Shown here piece after piece: positions 9,129-17,457 of a stretch of 64,000 bases of DNA. A program made the translations under genes and the position numbers. The notes beneath the pieces are model-generated. The model ran no database searches, was not told the DNA's origin, and worked only from the letters and a program-made list of their open reading frames with translations. The first letter of the stretch is position 1. Every line of letters starts with the position of its first letter. This stretch comes from Bacteroidaceae bacterium (GTDB lineage: Bacteria; Bacteroidota; Bacteroidia; Bacteroidales; Bacteroidaceae), in NCBI GenBank assembly GCA_017427185.1, contig JAFRTJ010000004.1, positions 62,001 to 126,000 on the forward strand, read 5' to 3'.

Positions 9129-10535
9129 ATGTCTGATTCACCAAAGATACTTTGGGCGCGTTGTTTGGCTATCATCCAGAACAATGTCAATGAGCAGCAA
9201 TACTCGACTTGGTTCGCACCAATCAAGTTCAAGTCATTCGATGCTCAGGCCAAGTCTTTGGTTATCTATATCCCCAGTCAATTCTATTACGAATACCTGG
9301 AGGAGCATTTCCGCGTGCTGATGCATCGAGCCATCTACCGCATCTATGGCGAGGGTGTGAAACTATACTATGAGGTAGAGGTTGTCAAGAAGAACCCCGT
9401 CAAACAGCCCAGCGAGGAGAACGAAATCACAGAGCAGACCATCAAACCCGTTGGAGCCAACAAGAGTCCACGCCTGAGCGAGGTGTACACCGCTCCTGAG
9501 GAGTGGAAGACCTATCTCAACACCAAGCAGAACTTCGACAATTTCATCGAGGGCAACAGCAACAAACTGCCTCGCAGTGTGGGGAAAGCCATTGCAGAGC
9601 ACCCTGAGCAGCAGACCTTCAATCCACTTTTCATTTATGGTCCCAGCGGCGTGGGCAAGACCCATCTGGTAAATGCAATAGGTACACGCATGCGTGAGCT
9701 GTATCCCCAGAAACGCATTCTATACCTGAGTGCCCACCTTTTCTATGTGCAGTATACAGACTCCGTCCGCCGCAACACCTTCAATGACTTCATGCATTTC
9801 TACCAGAGCATCGATGTTCTGATTATGGACGACATCCAGGAATTTGCAGGACTCGAGGGCACACAGAACACATTCTTCCACATCTTCAATCACTTGCACC
9901 AGAACGGGCGACAGATTATCCTCACGTGCGACCGTCCTCCAGTGAATCTCCAAGGCATGACAGACCGTCTGCTTACACGTTTCAAATGGGGTCTGCTGGC
10001 AGAACTGGAGCGTCCTGAGGAGAACTTGCGCAAGAACATCCTTCGCAACAAGATAGAGCAAGACGGACTTAGCATACCTCAAGATGTAATCGACTATATC
10101 TCAGCCAACGTGACAGACAGCGTCAGAGAACTGGAAGGCATGATCCACAGCCTGCTTGCCTTCTCCGTAGTCTACAATCGCGAGGTGGATCTCAACTTTG
10201 CGCAGCGAGTGCTCAAACACAGTTCGCGCATCGAGAACAAGCCCATCACGATGGACTCCATCATCGAGAACGCCTGCTCCTGCTGCAATGTCACTGCCGA
10301 CGAAGTGTATGGCTCCAGCCGCAAGGCCAACATAGTGGAAGTCCGACAACTCGTCATGTACCTGGCTCAAAAACATGCCAACTACAACAACAGCAAGATA
10401 GGCACTCTCATTGGAAACAGGAATCACGCAACCGTTCTTCATGGCATTCGAGCCATCGAGAAGAAGCTGAAGACCAACAAGAGGTTACAGACTGCCTTGG
10501 CAGAAATAGAGGCAAAACTAAATATCAAGCAATGA
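9129..10535 (+). CDS. dnaA: Chromosomal replication initiator protein DnaA
   Basis: 468 residues, the normal length. Domain I (~1-90) begins with a SPKILWARCLAIIQNNVNEQ-type helix. A short linker leads to the AAA+ domain, with Walker A GPSGVGKT (171-178) and Walker B VLIMDDIQ, and then the helix-turn-helix domain IV. The domain IV signature reads IGTLIGNRNHATVLHGI. The protein binds DnaA boxes, opens the origin and loads the replicative helicase. The ATG follows an AT-rich leader with little Shine-Dalgarno character, normal for this phylum. The stop overlaps the next start (ATGA), so the nitroreductase fusion gene is translationally coupled. Confidence 0.97.
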   Translation: MSDSPKILWARCLAIIQNNVNEQQYSTWFAPIKFKSFDAQAKSLVIYIPSQFYYEYLEEHFRVLMHRAIYRIYGEGVKLYYEVEVVKKNPVKQPSEENEITEQTIKPVGANKSPRLSEVYTAPEEWKTYLNTKQNFDNFIEGNSNKLPRSVGKAIAEHPEQQTFNPLFIYGPSGVGKTHLVNAIGTRMRELYPQKRILYLSAHLFYVQYTDSVRRNTFNDFMHFYQSIDVLIMDDIQEFAGLEGTQNTFFHIFNHLHQNGRQIILTCDRPPVNLQGMTDRLLTRFKWGLLAELERPEENLRKNILRNKIEQDGLSIPQDVIDYISANVTDSVRELEGMIHSLLAFSVVYNREVDLNFAQRVLKHSSRIENKPITMDSIIENACSCCNVTADEVYGSSRKANIVEVRQLVMYLAQKHANYNNSKIGTLIGNRNHATVLHGIRAIEKKLKTNKRLQTALAEIEAKLNIKQ

Positions 10536-11773
10536 AGATCCAGACTCGACGAACCATCAGGAAATATACTCAGCAGCCCATTCCCAATGAGCTGCTGAAT
10601 CAGTTACTGGAGAAAGCTTCCCGCACTCAAACGATGGGAAACCTGCAGCTCTACAGCGTCATCGTTACTCGTGACGCAGAATGCAAGGCACGGCTTGCTC
10701 CAGCCCATTTCAATCAGCCGATGGTCACAGAGGCTCCCATCGTGCTCACCATCTGCGCAGATTTCCGTCGTACCACAGACTGGTGCCTTGCGCGTAAGGC
10801 TTCTCCCGGATACGACAATCTGCTCAGCTTCATCAATGCTGCCACAGACGCGCTCCTCTACACCCAGACGTTCTGCAACCTTGCTGAAGAGACGGGATTG
10901 GGCGTCTGCTTTCTGGGCACCACCGTCTATATGTCCCAGATGATCATCGATGCGCTGAAACTGCCTCAACTCGTATTCCCTGTGGCCACGCTTACCGTAG
11001 GCTGGCCTGCTGAGAAACCTCCCTTGACTGATCGTCTTCCGCTGGCCTCATTCGTCCACGAAGAACATTATCAGCCCTACACGACTGAAAGCATCGACCG
11101 TTTCTACGGTCCCAAGGAACAGCTCCCTGACAACCAACATTTCGTGGAGATCAACAACAAAGAGACACTGGCTCAAATCTTTACGGATATCCGCTATACT
11201 CGACACGACAACGAAGCCATCTCGCAAAGTCTTCTGCAAGCTCTCTATGCACAAGGTTTCCTTAGCAATGAGGATCTGATTCGAGCCATTCCCATGACGG
11301 TATGTGAGACACGGCCTGAAGTGCTCGACTGCGACGTGGTGCGATTCCAGAACAACAAGGAGAAGTGGGTGGCCTTTGTAGGTCTTCTCGAGAACCGTCC
11401 TTACGAAATCTTCACGGGTTTGATGGACGACGAGGAAGGCATCTCTCTCCCCAAGAGTGTCACCAAAGGCAAAATCATCAAGCACGTCAATCGAGACGGT
11501 TCCAAACGTTATGATTTCCAGTTCCAGAACAAGCGTGGATACAAGACAACTGTTGAGGGATTGAGCGAGAAATTCAACCCAGAATATTGGAACTATGCCA
11601 AGCTCATCAGTGGAGTCTTGCGCTATCGCATGCCTCTCGACAACGTGATACGCCTGGTTGCTTCCCTTGAGCTCTACAGCGACAACATCAACAACTGGAA
11701 GTCAGGTGTGGCACGAGCTCTCAAGCGTTATATACCTGGAGCCACCGTTGATTCTGAGGAAGAAGAAATCTGA
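10532..11773 (+). CDS. Nitroreductase-family flavoprotein fused to a ribonucleotide-reductase-like C-terminal segment
   Basis: 413 residues overlapping dnaA by 4 bases. Residues 1-~245 are an NfsA/FRP-type nitroreductase: RRTIRKYTQQPIP at the start, AEETGLGVCFLGTT in the flavin region, TVGWPAEKPP, and QIFTDIRYTRHDNE. Residues ~255-400 are a different module, containing VVRFQNNKEKWVAFVGLL, YEIFTGLMDDEEGI, KRYDFQFQNKRGYKTTVEGL, and EYWNYAKLISGVLRYRMP. This strongly resembles the region near the C-terminus of Bacteroidetes adenosylcobalamin-dependent ribonucleotide reductases (NrdJ). The reductase catalytic barrel and the cysteine-rich tail are absent. The enzymatic role of the fused part is unknown. 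A joining of neighbouring genes by deletion is one explanation. Confidence 0.75.
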   Translation: MKIQTRRTIRKYTQQPIPNELLNQLLEKASRTQTMGNLQLYSVIVTRDAECKARLAPAHFNQPMVTEAPIVLTICADFRRTTDWCLARKASPGYDNLLSFINAATDALLYTQTFCNLAEETGLGVCFLGTTVYMSQMIIDALKLPQLVFPVATLTVGWPAEKPPLTDRLPLASFVHEEHYQPYTTESIDRFYGPKEQLPDNQHFVEINNKETLAQIFTDIRYTRHDNEAISQSLLQALYAQGFLSNEDLIRAIPMTVCETRPEVLDCDVVRFQNNKEKWVAFVGLLENRPYEIFTGLMDDEEGISLPKSVTKGKIIKHVNRDGSKRYDFQFQNKRGYKTTVEGLSEKFNPEYWNYAKLISGVLRYRMPLDNVIRLVASLELYSDNINNWKSGVARALKRYIPGATVDSEEEEI

Positions 11774-11887
11774 CACCAAGTTTCCTCAAATCTTTCCAAT
11801 TGTCAGCATTACATGGCTATCGAGGAAAAATTAGCCTAAATCGCTAATTATTTTTCCCATTCGTTATGCTGAACCATTTTTTTTGCG

Positions 11888-11895
11888 TATTTTTG
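11888..11895 (+). promoter_or_regulatory. Possible -7 box for the carboxyltransferase gene
   Basis: TATTTTTG fits TAnnTTTG, about 57 bases upstream of the ATG at 11953. No good -33 element is visible. Confidence 0.35.
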
Positions 11896-11952
11896 CATTT
11901 GGATTGTCTAACTGGGACCAACCAGATTGGTTCTTAATTCTATTAAGAAAAT

Positions 11953-13731
11953 ATGGGAAAAGAAATTAAATTCAGTTTGGTATACCGAGATATGTGGCAA
12001 AGTTCAGGAAAGTATCAGCCTCGAGCCGATCAGCTTGTCCGTGTGGCACCAGCCATCATCCGCATGGGGTGCTTTGCCCGCGTAGAGACCAATGGTGGAG
12101 CATTCGAGCAAGTCAACCTGCTTTATGGAGAAAACCCCAACAAGGCAGTTCGCGCCTTCACCAAGCCTTTCCACGAAGTTGGCATCCAGACCCACATGCT
12201 CGACCGTGGACTCAACGCGTTGCGCATGTTCCCTGTACCTGCCGATGTGCGCCGCCTTATGTATAAGGTAAAGCATGCACAAGGAGTGGACATAACCCGC
12301 ATCTTCTGCGGACTCAATGATGTGCGCAACATTATTCCCAGCATCAAATATGCTCTCGAGGGAGGCATGATACCCCAGGCTACCCTCTGTATCACTACCT
12401 CGCCCATCCATACCGCTGAGTACTATGCAGGCATCGCTGAACAGCTGATAGCCGCAGGAGCTCCTGAGATTTGCCTCAAGGATATGGCCGGCATAGGACA
12501 ACCTGCCATGCTGGGCAAGCTTGTGGGTATGATCAAGGAGAAGCACCCCGATGTCATCATCCAGTATCATGGACACAGCGGCCCTGGACTCTCTATGGCA
12601 AGCATTCTGGAGGTGTGCAAGGCTGGAGCCGACATCATCGACACCGCCATCGAGCCACTCTCTTGGGGTAAGGTTCACCCAGACATCATCTCCGTTCAAA
12701 GCATGCTCAAGCATTATGGATTCAAGGTGGCAGACATCAACATGGACGCATACATGGAGGCCCGCAAGCTGACTCAGGAGTTCATCGACGACTTCCTGGG
12801 CTACTTCATGAATCCCACCAACAAGCTCATGTCGTCCCTGTTGCTTGGCTGTGGTCTGCCTGGAGGCATGATGGGAAGTATGATGGCCGATTTGACAGGC
12901 ATAATGACTGCCATCAACAACAACCGCCAGAAGGACGGACTGGAGCCTTACAGCGAGGACGCTCTGCTCGTGAAGCTTTTCAACGAGGTAGCTTACGTTT
13001 GGCCACGTGTCGGCTATCCCCCACTGGTAACTCCCTTCTCACAATACGTCAAGAACATCGCCCTGATGAATCTCTTCACGGAATCGATGCACAAGCCTCG
13101 CTACAGCATGATGGACGAGTCCATCTGGGGTATGATTCTGGGCAAGAGCGGCAAGCTGCCAGGCGAGGTTGCTCCTGAGCTGATAGAGCTTGCCAAGGAG
13201 AAAGGCTACGAGTTCACGGATGCTGACCCACAGAGCTACTATCCTGACGAGTTGCCACGTTTCATCAAGGAAATGGAAGAGAACGGATGGGAGCGTGGAG
13301 AAGACGACGAGGAGCTTTTCGAGTTTGCCATGCATGAGACCCAGTACCGCAACTACAAGAATGGAATGGCCAAGGAGCAGTTCAACAAGGACCTGCAGGC
13401 TGCCAAGGACAAGAAGCTGCAGAAGAAAGGCATCAGCCTGGCCGACATAGCAGCCTTCAAGCACGCTAAGGCTGATCCCATCGTCGCACCTGAGGATGGA
13501 ACTGTGCTCTACGAGGTAAACGGCTGCGACGAGACTCTCACCAGCATCGCTCCAGCCATTGGAAAGGAATACGCTGATGCTAGCCACTTCTGTTACGTAG
13601 AGAACAAACTGGGCCAGATGGTCGACATCCCTGCCTGTCTGGGCGGCAGACTGGTGGACATCATTGTGGGACAAGGCCAGCATGTACGCAAGGGAGAAGT
13701 CATCGCTTACATTGAGCGGAAGCAGAGCTGA
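11953..13731 (+). CDS. Oxaloacetate decarboxylase alpha / pyruvate carboxylase subunit B-like carboxyltransferase
   Basis: 592 residues. Residues ~5-290 form the carboxyltransferase TIM barrel: metal-site D13 in VYRDMWQSS, IFCGLNDVRN, the lysine K176 in CLKDMAG, and the His pair H206/H208 in YHGHSGPG. Residues ~300-470 match the conserved PYC_OADA helical domain. Residues ~495-592 look like a biotinyl/lipoyl domain (APEDGTVLYEV ... GQHVRKGEVIAYIE), but the usual biotin site EAMKM is replaced by VENKLGQMV. Relatives move CO2 between biotin and pyruvate/oxaloacetate, often coupled to a sodium pump. No beta or gamma pump subunits or biotin carboxylase are nearby, so the partners are unknown. Confidence 0.8.
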   Translation: MGKEIKFSLVYRDMWQSSGKYQPRADQLVRVAPAIIRMGCFARVETNGGAFEQVNLLYGENPNKAVRAFTKPFHEVGIQTHMLDRGLNALRMFPVPADVRRLMYKVKHAQGVDITRIFCGLNDVRNIIPSIKYALEGGMIPQATLCITTSPIHTAEYYAGIAEQLIAAGAPEICLKDMAGIGQPAMLGKLVGMIKEKHPDVIIQYHGHSGPGLSMASILEVCKAGADIIDTAIEPLSWGKVHPDIISVQSMLKHYGFKVADINMDAYMEARKLTQEFIDDFLGYFMNPTNKLMSSLLLGCGLPGGMMGSMMADLTGIMTAINNNRQKDGLEPYSEDALLVKLFNEVAYVWPRVGYPPLVTPFSQYVKNIALMNLFTESMHKPRYSMMDESIWGMILGKSGKLPGEVAPELIELAKEKGYEFTDADPQSYYPDELPRFIKEMEENGWERGEDDEELFEFAMHETQYRNYKNGMAKEQFNKDLQAAKDKKLQKKGISLADIAAFKHAKADPIVAPEDGTVLYEVNGCDETLTSIAPAIGKEYADASHFCYVENKLGQMVDIPACLGGRLVDIIVGQGQHVRKGEVIAYIERKQS

Positions 13732-13762
13732 AAAGTTCTCCTCTTTCCAACAAATCATAACA

Positions 13763-13794
13763 AATGAGGATTGCCCACATGGACAATCCTCATT
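13763..13794 (+). terminator. Hairpin after the carboxyltransferase gene, overlapping the next promoter
   Basis: Perfect 11-bp stem AATGAGGATTG (13763-13773) with 13784-13794 and a 10-nt loop. It overlaps both the -33 and -7 elements of the following lipoprotein gene. No long T-run follows, so termination strength is uncertain. Confidence 0.55.
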
Positions 13795-13801
13795 AACTTT
13801 G
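13771..13801 (+). promoter_or_regulatory. Promoter of the lipoprotein/TonB receptor operon
   Basis: TTG (13771-13773), 20 bp, then TAACTTTG (13794-13801). The whole -33/-7 interval lies within a perfect hairpin. Confidence 0.65.
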
Positions 13802-13833
13802 CACCCACAAACAATCAAAAAAACAAGAAAACT

Positions 13834-14355
13834 ATGAAACTATTCCGTTTTTTCTCTCTTATCGCAGCCCTCGTAATGGGCGCTTTTGTACTCGCTTCTT
13901 GTGGTGACGATGAACAAGAACCTCAAGATAATGGCAAAGGAAGCAAAGTCAACAAGGAAGTGGTGGGCACCTATACAGGCTGGACCCATCTGAAAACCAA
14001 TTTCATCGACAAAACCTACGAAGGCGACACCTTCACCCTATCCTTATCCGATGATGGGACGCTCATTGGCAAATTCATCAACAAGACATGGGGCACAGCA
14101 ACCATCACAGGCATCAAGGCCAACAAGATAGAATCTGGCGAGGGATACATACTGCATGAGGGCGAAGGATCATTCGTCATGAACAATCCGCGCGACAATA
14201 CCACGGAGAAATTCGGCTGCAGACTGTCTCAGGCCACCATCAGCGCTGACAAGAAACAAATGATGGCCATCATCATTGCCAACATGACTACAGCTGGCGC
14301 CCACGGAGAGATGACCTTCACCTTCCATACGGGCATCCTCCCCACGGAGGAATAA
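13834..14355 (+). CDS. Putative lipoprotein, calycin-like domain
   Basis: 173 residues from the ATG at 13834, which places a lipoprotein signal first (hydrophobic core then LASC, so cysteine 24 or so is the lipidated residue). The mature part begins with an acidic, Gly-rich linker and then alternates short beta strands: VVGTYTGWTHL, DTFTLSLSDDGTLIGKF, GEGSFVMNN, MTFTFHTG. This looks like the calycin-like lipoproteins of Bacteroidales, a small beta-barrel. No catalytic residues are evident. It lies 12 bases before a TonB-dependent receptor gene, so it may be a surface-exposed binding partner for the same ligand. This is inferred from position only. Confidence 0.6.
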   Translation: MKLFRFFSLIAALVMGAFVLASCGDDEQEPQDNGKGSKVNKEVVGTYTGWTHLKTNFIDKTYEGDTFTLSLSDDGTLIGKFINKTWGTATITGIKANKIESGEGYILHEGEGSFVMNNPRDNTTEKFGCRLSQATISADKKQMMAIIIANMTTAGAHGEMTFTFHTGILPTEE

Positions 14356-14367
14356 AGACAAGGAAAC

Positions 14368-16830
14368 ATGCAACTTGCCAAGGGATTGACTGCCATACTG
14401 CTCTGCACAGCGGCTTTTGCCAGCCTGCGTGCTGAACATATCCGCGACCAGCTTTCCAATCCCTCCTCCCCACTCCACGACACAAGCGTGGCAGACACTT
14501 CGCGAGTGGTAGACCTCGACGAAATCATCGTCGTGACTCAACCCAAAGAGAGCGGCCGACTGCGTTCGCAAGCCGTGAGCAGCACCATGTTCTCAGCCGC
14601 TGACCTGCAGGGGTTGGGAATCAATGACACCAGACAAATCTGTCTCTACGTCCCCTCGTTCTCTATGCCAGACTACGGCTCGCGCTACACCTCGTCGGCC
14701 TACATCCGTGGCATTGGCTCCAAGGAAGGTAGCTCTGCGCTGAGCATGTACGTCGATGGCATTCCACTCGCCACAAAGAGCATGTACAACATCCACACCT
14801 ACGGATTGGAACGCGTCGATGTCCTGCGAGGGCCCCAGGGGACACTCTATGGCATGAATTCCGAGGGAGGACTGATACGCCTGTACTCCCACAACCCCAT
14901 GAACTATCAGGGTACAGACCTCCGTATAAACGGTGGCACCTATGGTCAGCGCCAAGTCGATGCAGCCCACTATCACCGCTTCAGCGACAGCTTCGCTCTC
15001 TCTGCAGCCACATTCTACGAGGGCATGGATGGCTTCTGGAAGAATCAGACAACAGGACGGCGAGCAGACCTCAGCAATGAGGCAGGAGGGCGTCTGCGCA
15101 GCATCTATCTGCCCTCCCGCGACCTTTCCTTCGACCTTACGGCTGATTACCAATGGGTCGACCAGAAGGGATTCCCCTACGGACAGCTTGACCTCGAAAG
15201 CCGACGGGCAGCCCTGCCGACTTCCGATCATGAAAGCGACTACCAGCGACACCTTCTCACCACAGGACTCACCATCCAATGGCAGGCTCCACGTTTCACG
15301 CTCACCTCAGCTACCAGCTTTCAATACCTGCGCGACCACATGCACATGGACATCGACTACACCCAGGCAGATCTCATGCGGATGCAGCAGCACCAGCGGC
15401 AGCAAGCGATGACGGAGGAGGTTACCCTGAAGAGCCGCAAGGAAGGAAAATGGCAAGGGGCGACCGGTGCTTTCTTCTCGTCCCTCTGGCATCGCGTCGA
15501 TGCTCCTGTCGACTTCCGTCCAGCCATGAACGACCATCTCTCCCAGACCATCCAGGACTATGCCTATTATGGCATGCTCAACGCCATGTCTGGCCGACGC
15601 ATGATGGAACTGATGGAACAGGGCATGTCGCGCGAAGAAGCACTCGCACAAGCCGACGCTGAGACGATTGCCGACATCGAGGCGCGTGGAGGGTGCCACA
15701 TCCGCATGGATATCGACCAACCCATCTTCGGCAGGTTCTCCACTCCCCAGCAGAACCTGGGACTCTTCCACGAGAGCAACTACGACCTCAGCCAACGCCT
15801 CACGGCCACCTTGGGCGTGCGCTACGACCTCAGCCACGTGGCCATCGATTACCATACTGGCGCTCAGGCCCATATCGTCGAGAGCGTGCTTGGCATCCAT
15901 GTTGATGCAAGGGTTTCCGATATCCTCCGCCACTCCGACGACCACTTCTTCCACCAGTTTCTCCCCAAGGCCTCACTGCGCTACAAGCTCGACCAGGGAG
16001 TCCTCTATGCCACCTTCAGCAAAGGGTACAGGGCAGGAGGATACAACATACAGTCGTTCAGCGACATCCTGCAGCCAGAGCTTCGTCAGTACGCCCAATC
16101 CGCACGCGCTGACCTCGATGTCCAGCACGACGAGCAAGGCTACGAACAGATACGCGACGCCATCAGCTACAAGCCAGAAACCTCGTGGAACTACGAGGTG
16201 GGCGCCCATCTCAACCTCTTCCAGGAGCGTCTGCAGCTCGATGCTTCGCTCTTCTACATGGAGGTCCACAACCAGCAGGTGGCACGCTTTGCCAACAATT
16301 ACGGCTATGGACGTCTGACCGTCAACGCTGCCCAGAGCCACAGCTGCGGACTCGAGCTCGCCCTGCATGGCCTTGCCTGCGAAGACCGTTTCTCCTACCA
16401 TCTCTCCTACGGCTACACACATGCTGCCTTCAAGCGGTTCGACGACACCATCGACGGCAAGCAGGTCTCCTACAAGGGGAATGCCGTTCCTTTCGTGCCA
16501 GCCCACACGTTGGCCCTTCGTGCCGACTACCGATTCCCCCTCGGCCAGAAGGCACTCCACGCTCTCGTTCTGGGCGCCGATCTCACCGCCCAAGGGCAAA
16601 TCTACTGGGACGAGACGCAAACCTACAACCAACCCTTCTACGCCACCCCAGGCGCTCACCTTCGCCTCGATTTTGCCCACGACATCTCCCTTCAGCTCTG
16701 GGGTCGCAACCTCTCCAACACCCGCTACAATACCTTTGCCTTCGACAGCAACGCCACGGGCAGCCAACTCTTCTTTGCCCAGCGCGGCCGTCCCCTGCAG
16801 GCAGGAGCCGACTTCAGCATCCATTTCTGA
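14368..16830 (+). CDS. TonB-dependent outer-membrane receptor (siderophore-type)
   Basis: 820 residues. Signal peptide ~1-22 (GLTAILLCTAAFASLRA), TonB box-like DLDEIIVVTQ at ~49-58, plug domain ~65-175 with SAYIRGIGSKEGSSALSMYV, ERVDVLRGPQGTLYGMNSEGG, and then the barrel to the C-terminal phenylalanine. It lacks the N-terminal CarboxypepD-like domain of SusC proteins and has no SusD gene, which points to iron-chelate or cofactor uptake instead of glycans. It forms an operon with the lipoprotein at 13834. The coding sequence is markedly richer in G/C and C-ending codons than the genes at 40-60 kb, a possible sign of a different origin or strong codon selection. Confidence 0.88.
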   Translation: MQLAKGLTAILLCTAAFASLRAEHIRDQLSNPSSPLHDTSVADTSRVVDLDEIIVVTQPKESGRLRSQAVSSTMFSAADLQGLGINDTRQICLYVPSFSMPDYGSRYTSSAYIRGIGSKEGSSALSMYVDGIPLATKSMYNIHTYGLERVDVLRGPQGTLYGMNSEGGLIRLYSHNPMNYQGTDLRINGGTYGQRQVDAAHYHRFSDSFALSAATFYEGMDGFWKNQTTGRRADLSNEAGGRLRSIYLPSRDLSFDLTADYQWVDQKGFPYGQLDLESRRAALPTSDHESDYQRHLLTTGLTIQWQAPRFTLTSATSFQYLRDHMHMDIDYTQADLMRMQQHQRQQAMTEEVTLKSRKEGKWQGATGAFFSSLWHRVDAPVDFRPAMNDHLSQTIQDYAYYGMLNAMSGRRMMELMEQGMSREEALAQADAETIADIEARGGCHIRMDIDQPIFGRFSTPQQNLGLFHESNYDLSQRLTATLGVRYDLSHVAIDYHTGAQAHIVESVLGIHVDARVSDILRHSDDHFFHQFLPKASLRYKLDQGVLYATFSKGYRAGGYNIQSFSDILQPELRQYAQSARADLDVQHDEQGYEQIRDAISYKPETSWNYEVGAHLNLFQERLQLDASLFYMEVHNQQVARFANNYGYGRLTVNAAQSHSCGLELALHGLACEDRFSYHLSYGYTHAAFKRFDDTIDGKQVSYKGNAVPFVPAHTLALRADYRFPLGQKALHALVLGADLTAQGQIYWDETQTYNQPFYATPGAHLRLDFAHDISLQLWGRNLSNTRYNTFAFDSNATGSQLFFAQRGRPLQAGADFSIHF

Positions 16831-16918
16831 GCGCCAGCAGCTGCAAATCCCACTACAAACATCAAGTCAATCCACTCTTTCCTCTGAGCACTCGCCTGTG
16901 CTCCGATCCGTCTGATAT

Positions 16919-16972
16919 CAACGTGTCCGATGAAGTTCCTCAACGTGTTGACTCCGGATTTTCAACTCATCG
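16919..16972. repeat. 22-bp-period dyad repeat array, locus 2 (degenerate)
   Basis: Units begin at 16919 (CAACGTGTCC), 16941 (CAACGTGTTG) and 16963 (CAACTCATCG), exactly 22 bp apart. Only the central one has the full dyad. It looks like an eroded copy. Confidence 0.7.
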
Positions 16973-16994
16973 ATTTCCTCTTTCTAACACGATG

Positions 16995-17025
16995 CAAAGG
17001 TACGTTTAAGCGAGCACGATACAAT
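16995..17025 (-). promoter_or_regulatory. Possible minus-strand promoter with no gene downstream
   Basis: ATTG-N19-TACCTTTG on the minus strand: the -7 box is at 16995-17002 and the -33 at 17022-17025. It would transcribe through the dyad array and antisense to the 3' end of the TonB receptor gene. Confidence 0.35.
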
Positions 17026-17100
17026 AAACTCTTTTTAATAGTATGGTCGAGCGCTAGTACCTTAGCGACAGCAAAGGTACGAAGAACTGGTGGATGGCTG

Positions 17101-17160
17101 TCTATCTTTGTCCATCTTTGTCTATTATTGTCTATTATTGTCTATCTTTGTCCATTATTG
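17101..17160 (+). repeat. Six perfect-length 10-bp tandem repeats
   Basis: Six consecutive decamers of the form TCYATYWTTG (for example TCTATCTTTG and TCTATTATTG) without gaps. Some units contain the -7-like sequence TATCTTTG. The array lies just upstream of the promoter of the small HTH gene. Confidence 0.9.
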
Positions 17161-17182
17161 CCCATAATTTGTAATGAATTTT

Positions 17183-17214
17183 CTTGCGAAATTCGTGTTT
17201 TTTTTGTAACTTTG
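17183..17214 (+). promoter_or_regulatory. Promoter of the small HTH gene
   Basis: CTTG (17183-17186), 20 bp, then TAACTTTG (17207-17214). The leader is about 25 nt to the ATG at 17244. Confidence 0.65.
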
Positions 17215-17243
17215 TACTATAATAAATAAGGAGGAAAAGAACG

Positions 17244-17438
17244 ATGAAAAGTTACTTGAAAAGTGAGATAGCGAGAGCCGCCGGAGTTAGTTACCGCACC
17301 TTCCAGCGCTGGCTCCAACAGCAGAGTGAACAGTTGAGCCAGTGGGGTGTTACACCAAGGACACAACTCCTGCCACCCGTGGCGGTAGAGTGGATTTGCC
17401 AGCAGTATGGAATAGATGAAAGAGAGCTGTTTTTGTAA
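17244..17438 (+). CDS. Small helix-turn-helix protein (Bacteroidales orphan regulator type)
   Basis: 64 residues. The N-terminal half, KSEIARAAGVSYRTFQRWLQ, is a clear helix-turn-helix. The C-terminal half, LLPPVAVEWICQQYGID, resembles the conserved tail of small Bacteroidales DNA-binding proteins (DUF4248-like) often found beside VirE/DUF3987 genes. It has its own good promoter and a GGAGG-like ribosome site upstream (AAGGAGGAAAAG). A large inverted repeat begins 20 bases after its stop, and may be its own binding site. Target and role are unknown. Such genes are frequent in accessory regions. Confidence 0.7.
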   Translation: MKSYLKSEIARAAGVSYRTFQRWLQQQSEQLSQWGVTPRTQLLPPVAVEWICQQYGIDERELFL

Positions 17439-17457
17439 CAATGCAACAATGTAACTT

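Larger units (their letters stand above)
16831..17182. other. Non-coding stretch with repeats after the TonB receptor gene
   Basis: No convincing gene. It holds the degenerate dyad array (16919-16972), a possible minus-strand promoter (16995-17025), a small hairpin GTACCTT/AAGGTAC at 17057-17063 and 17074-17080, and the decamer tandem repeat at 17101-17160. Confidence 0.6.
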
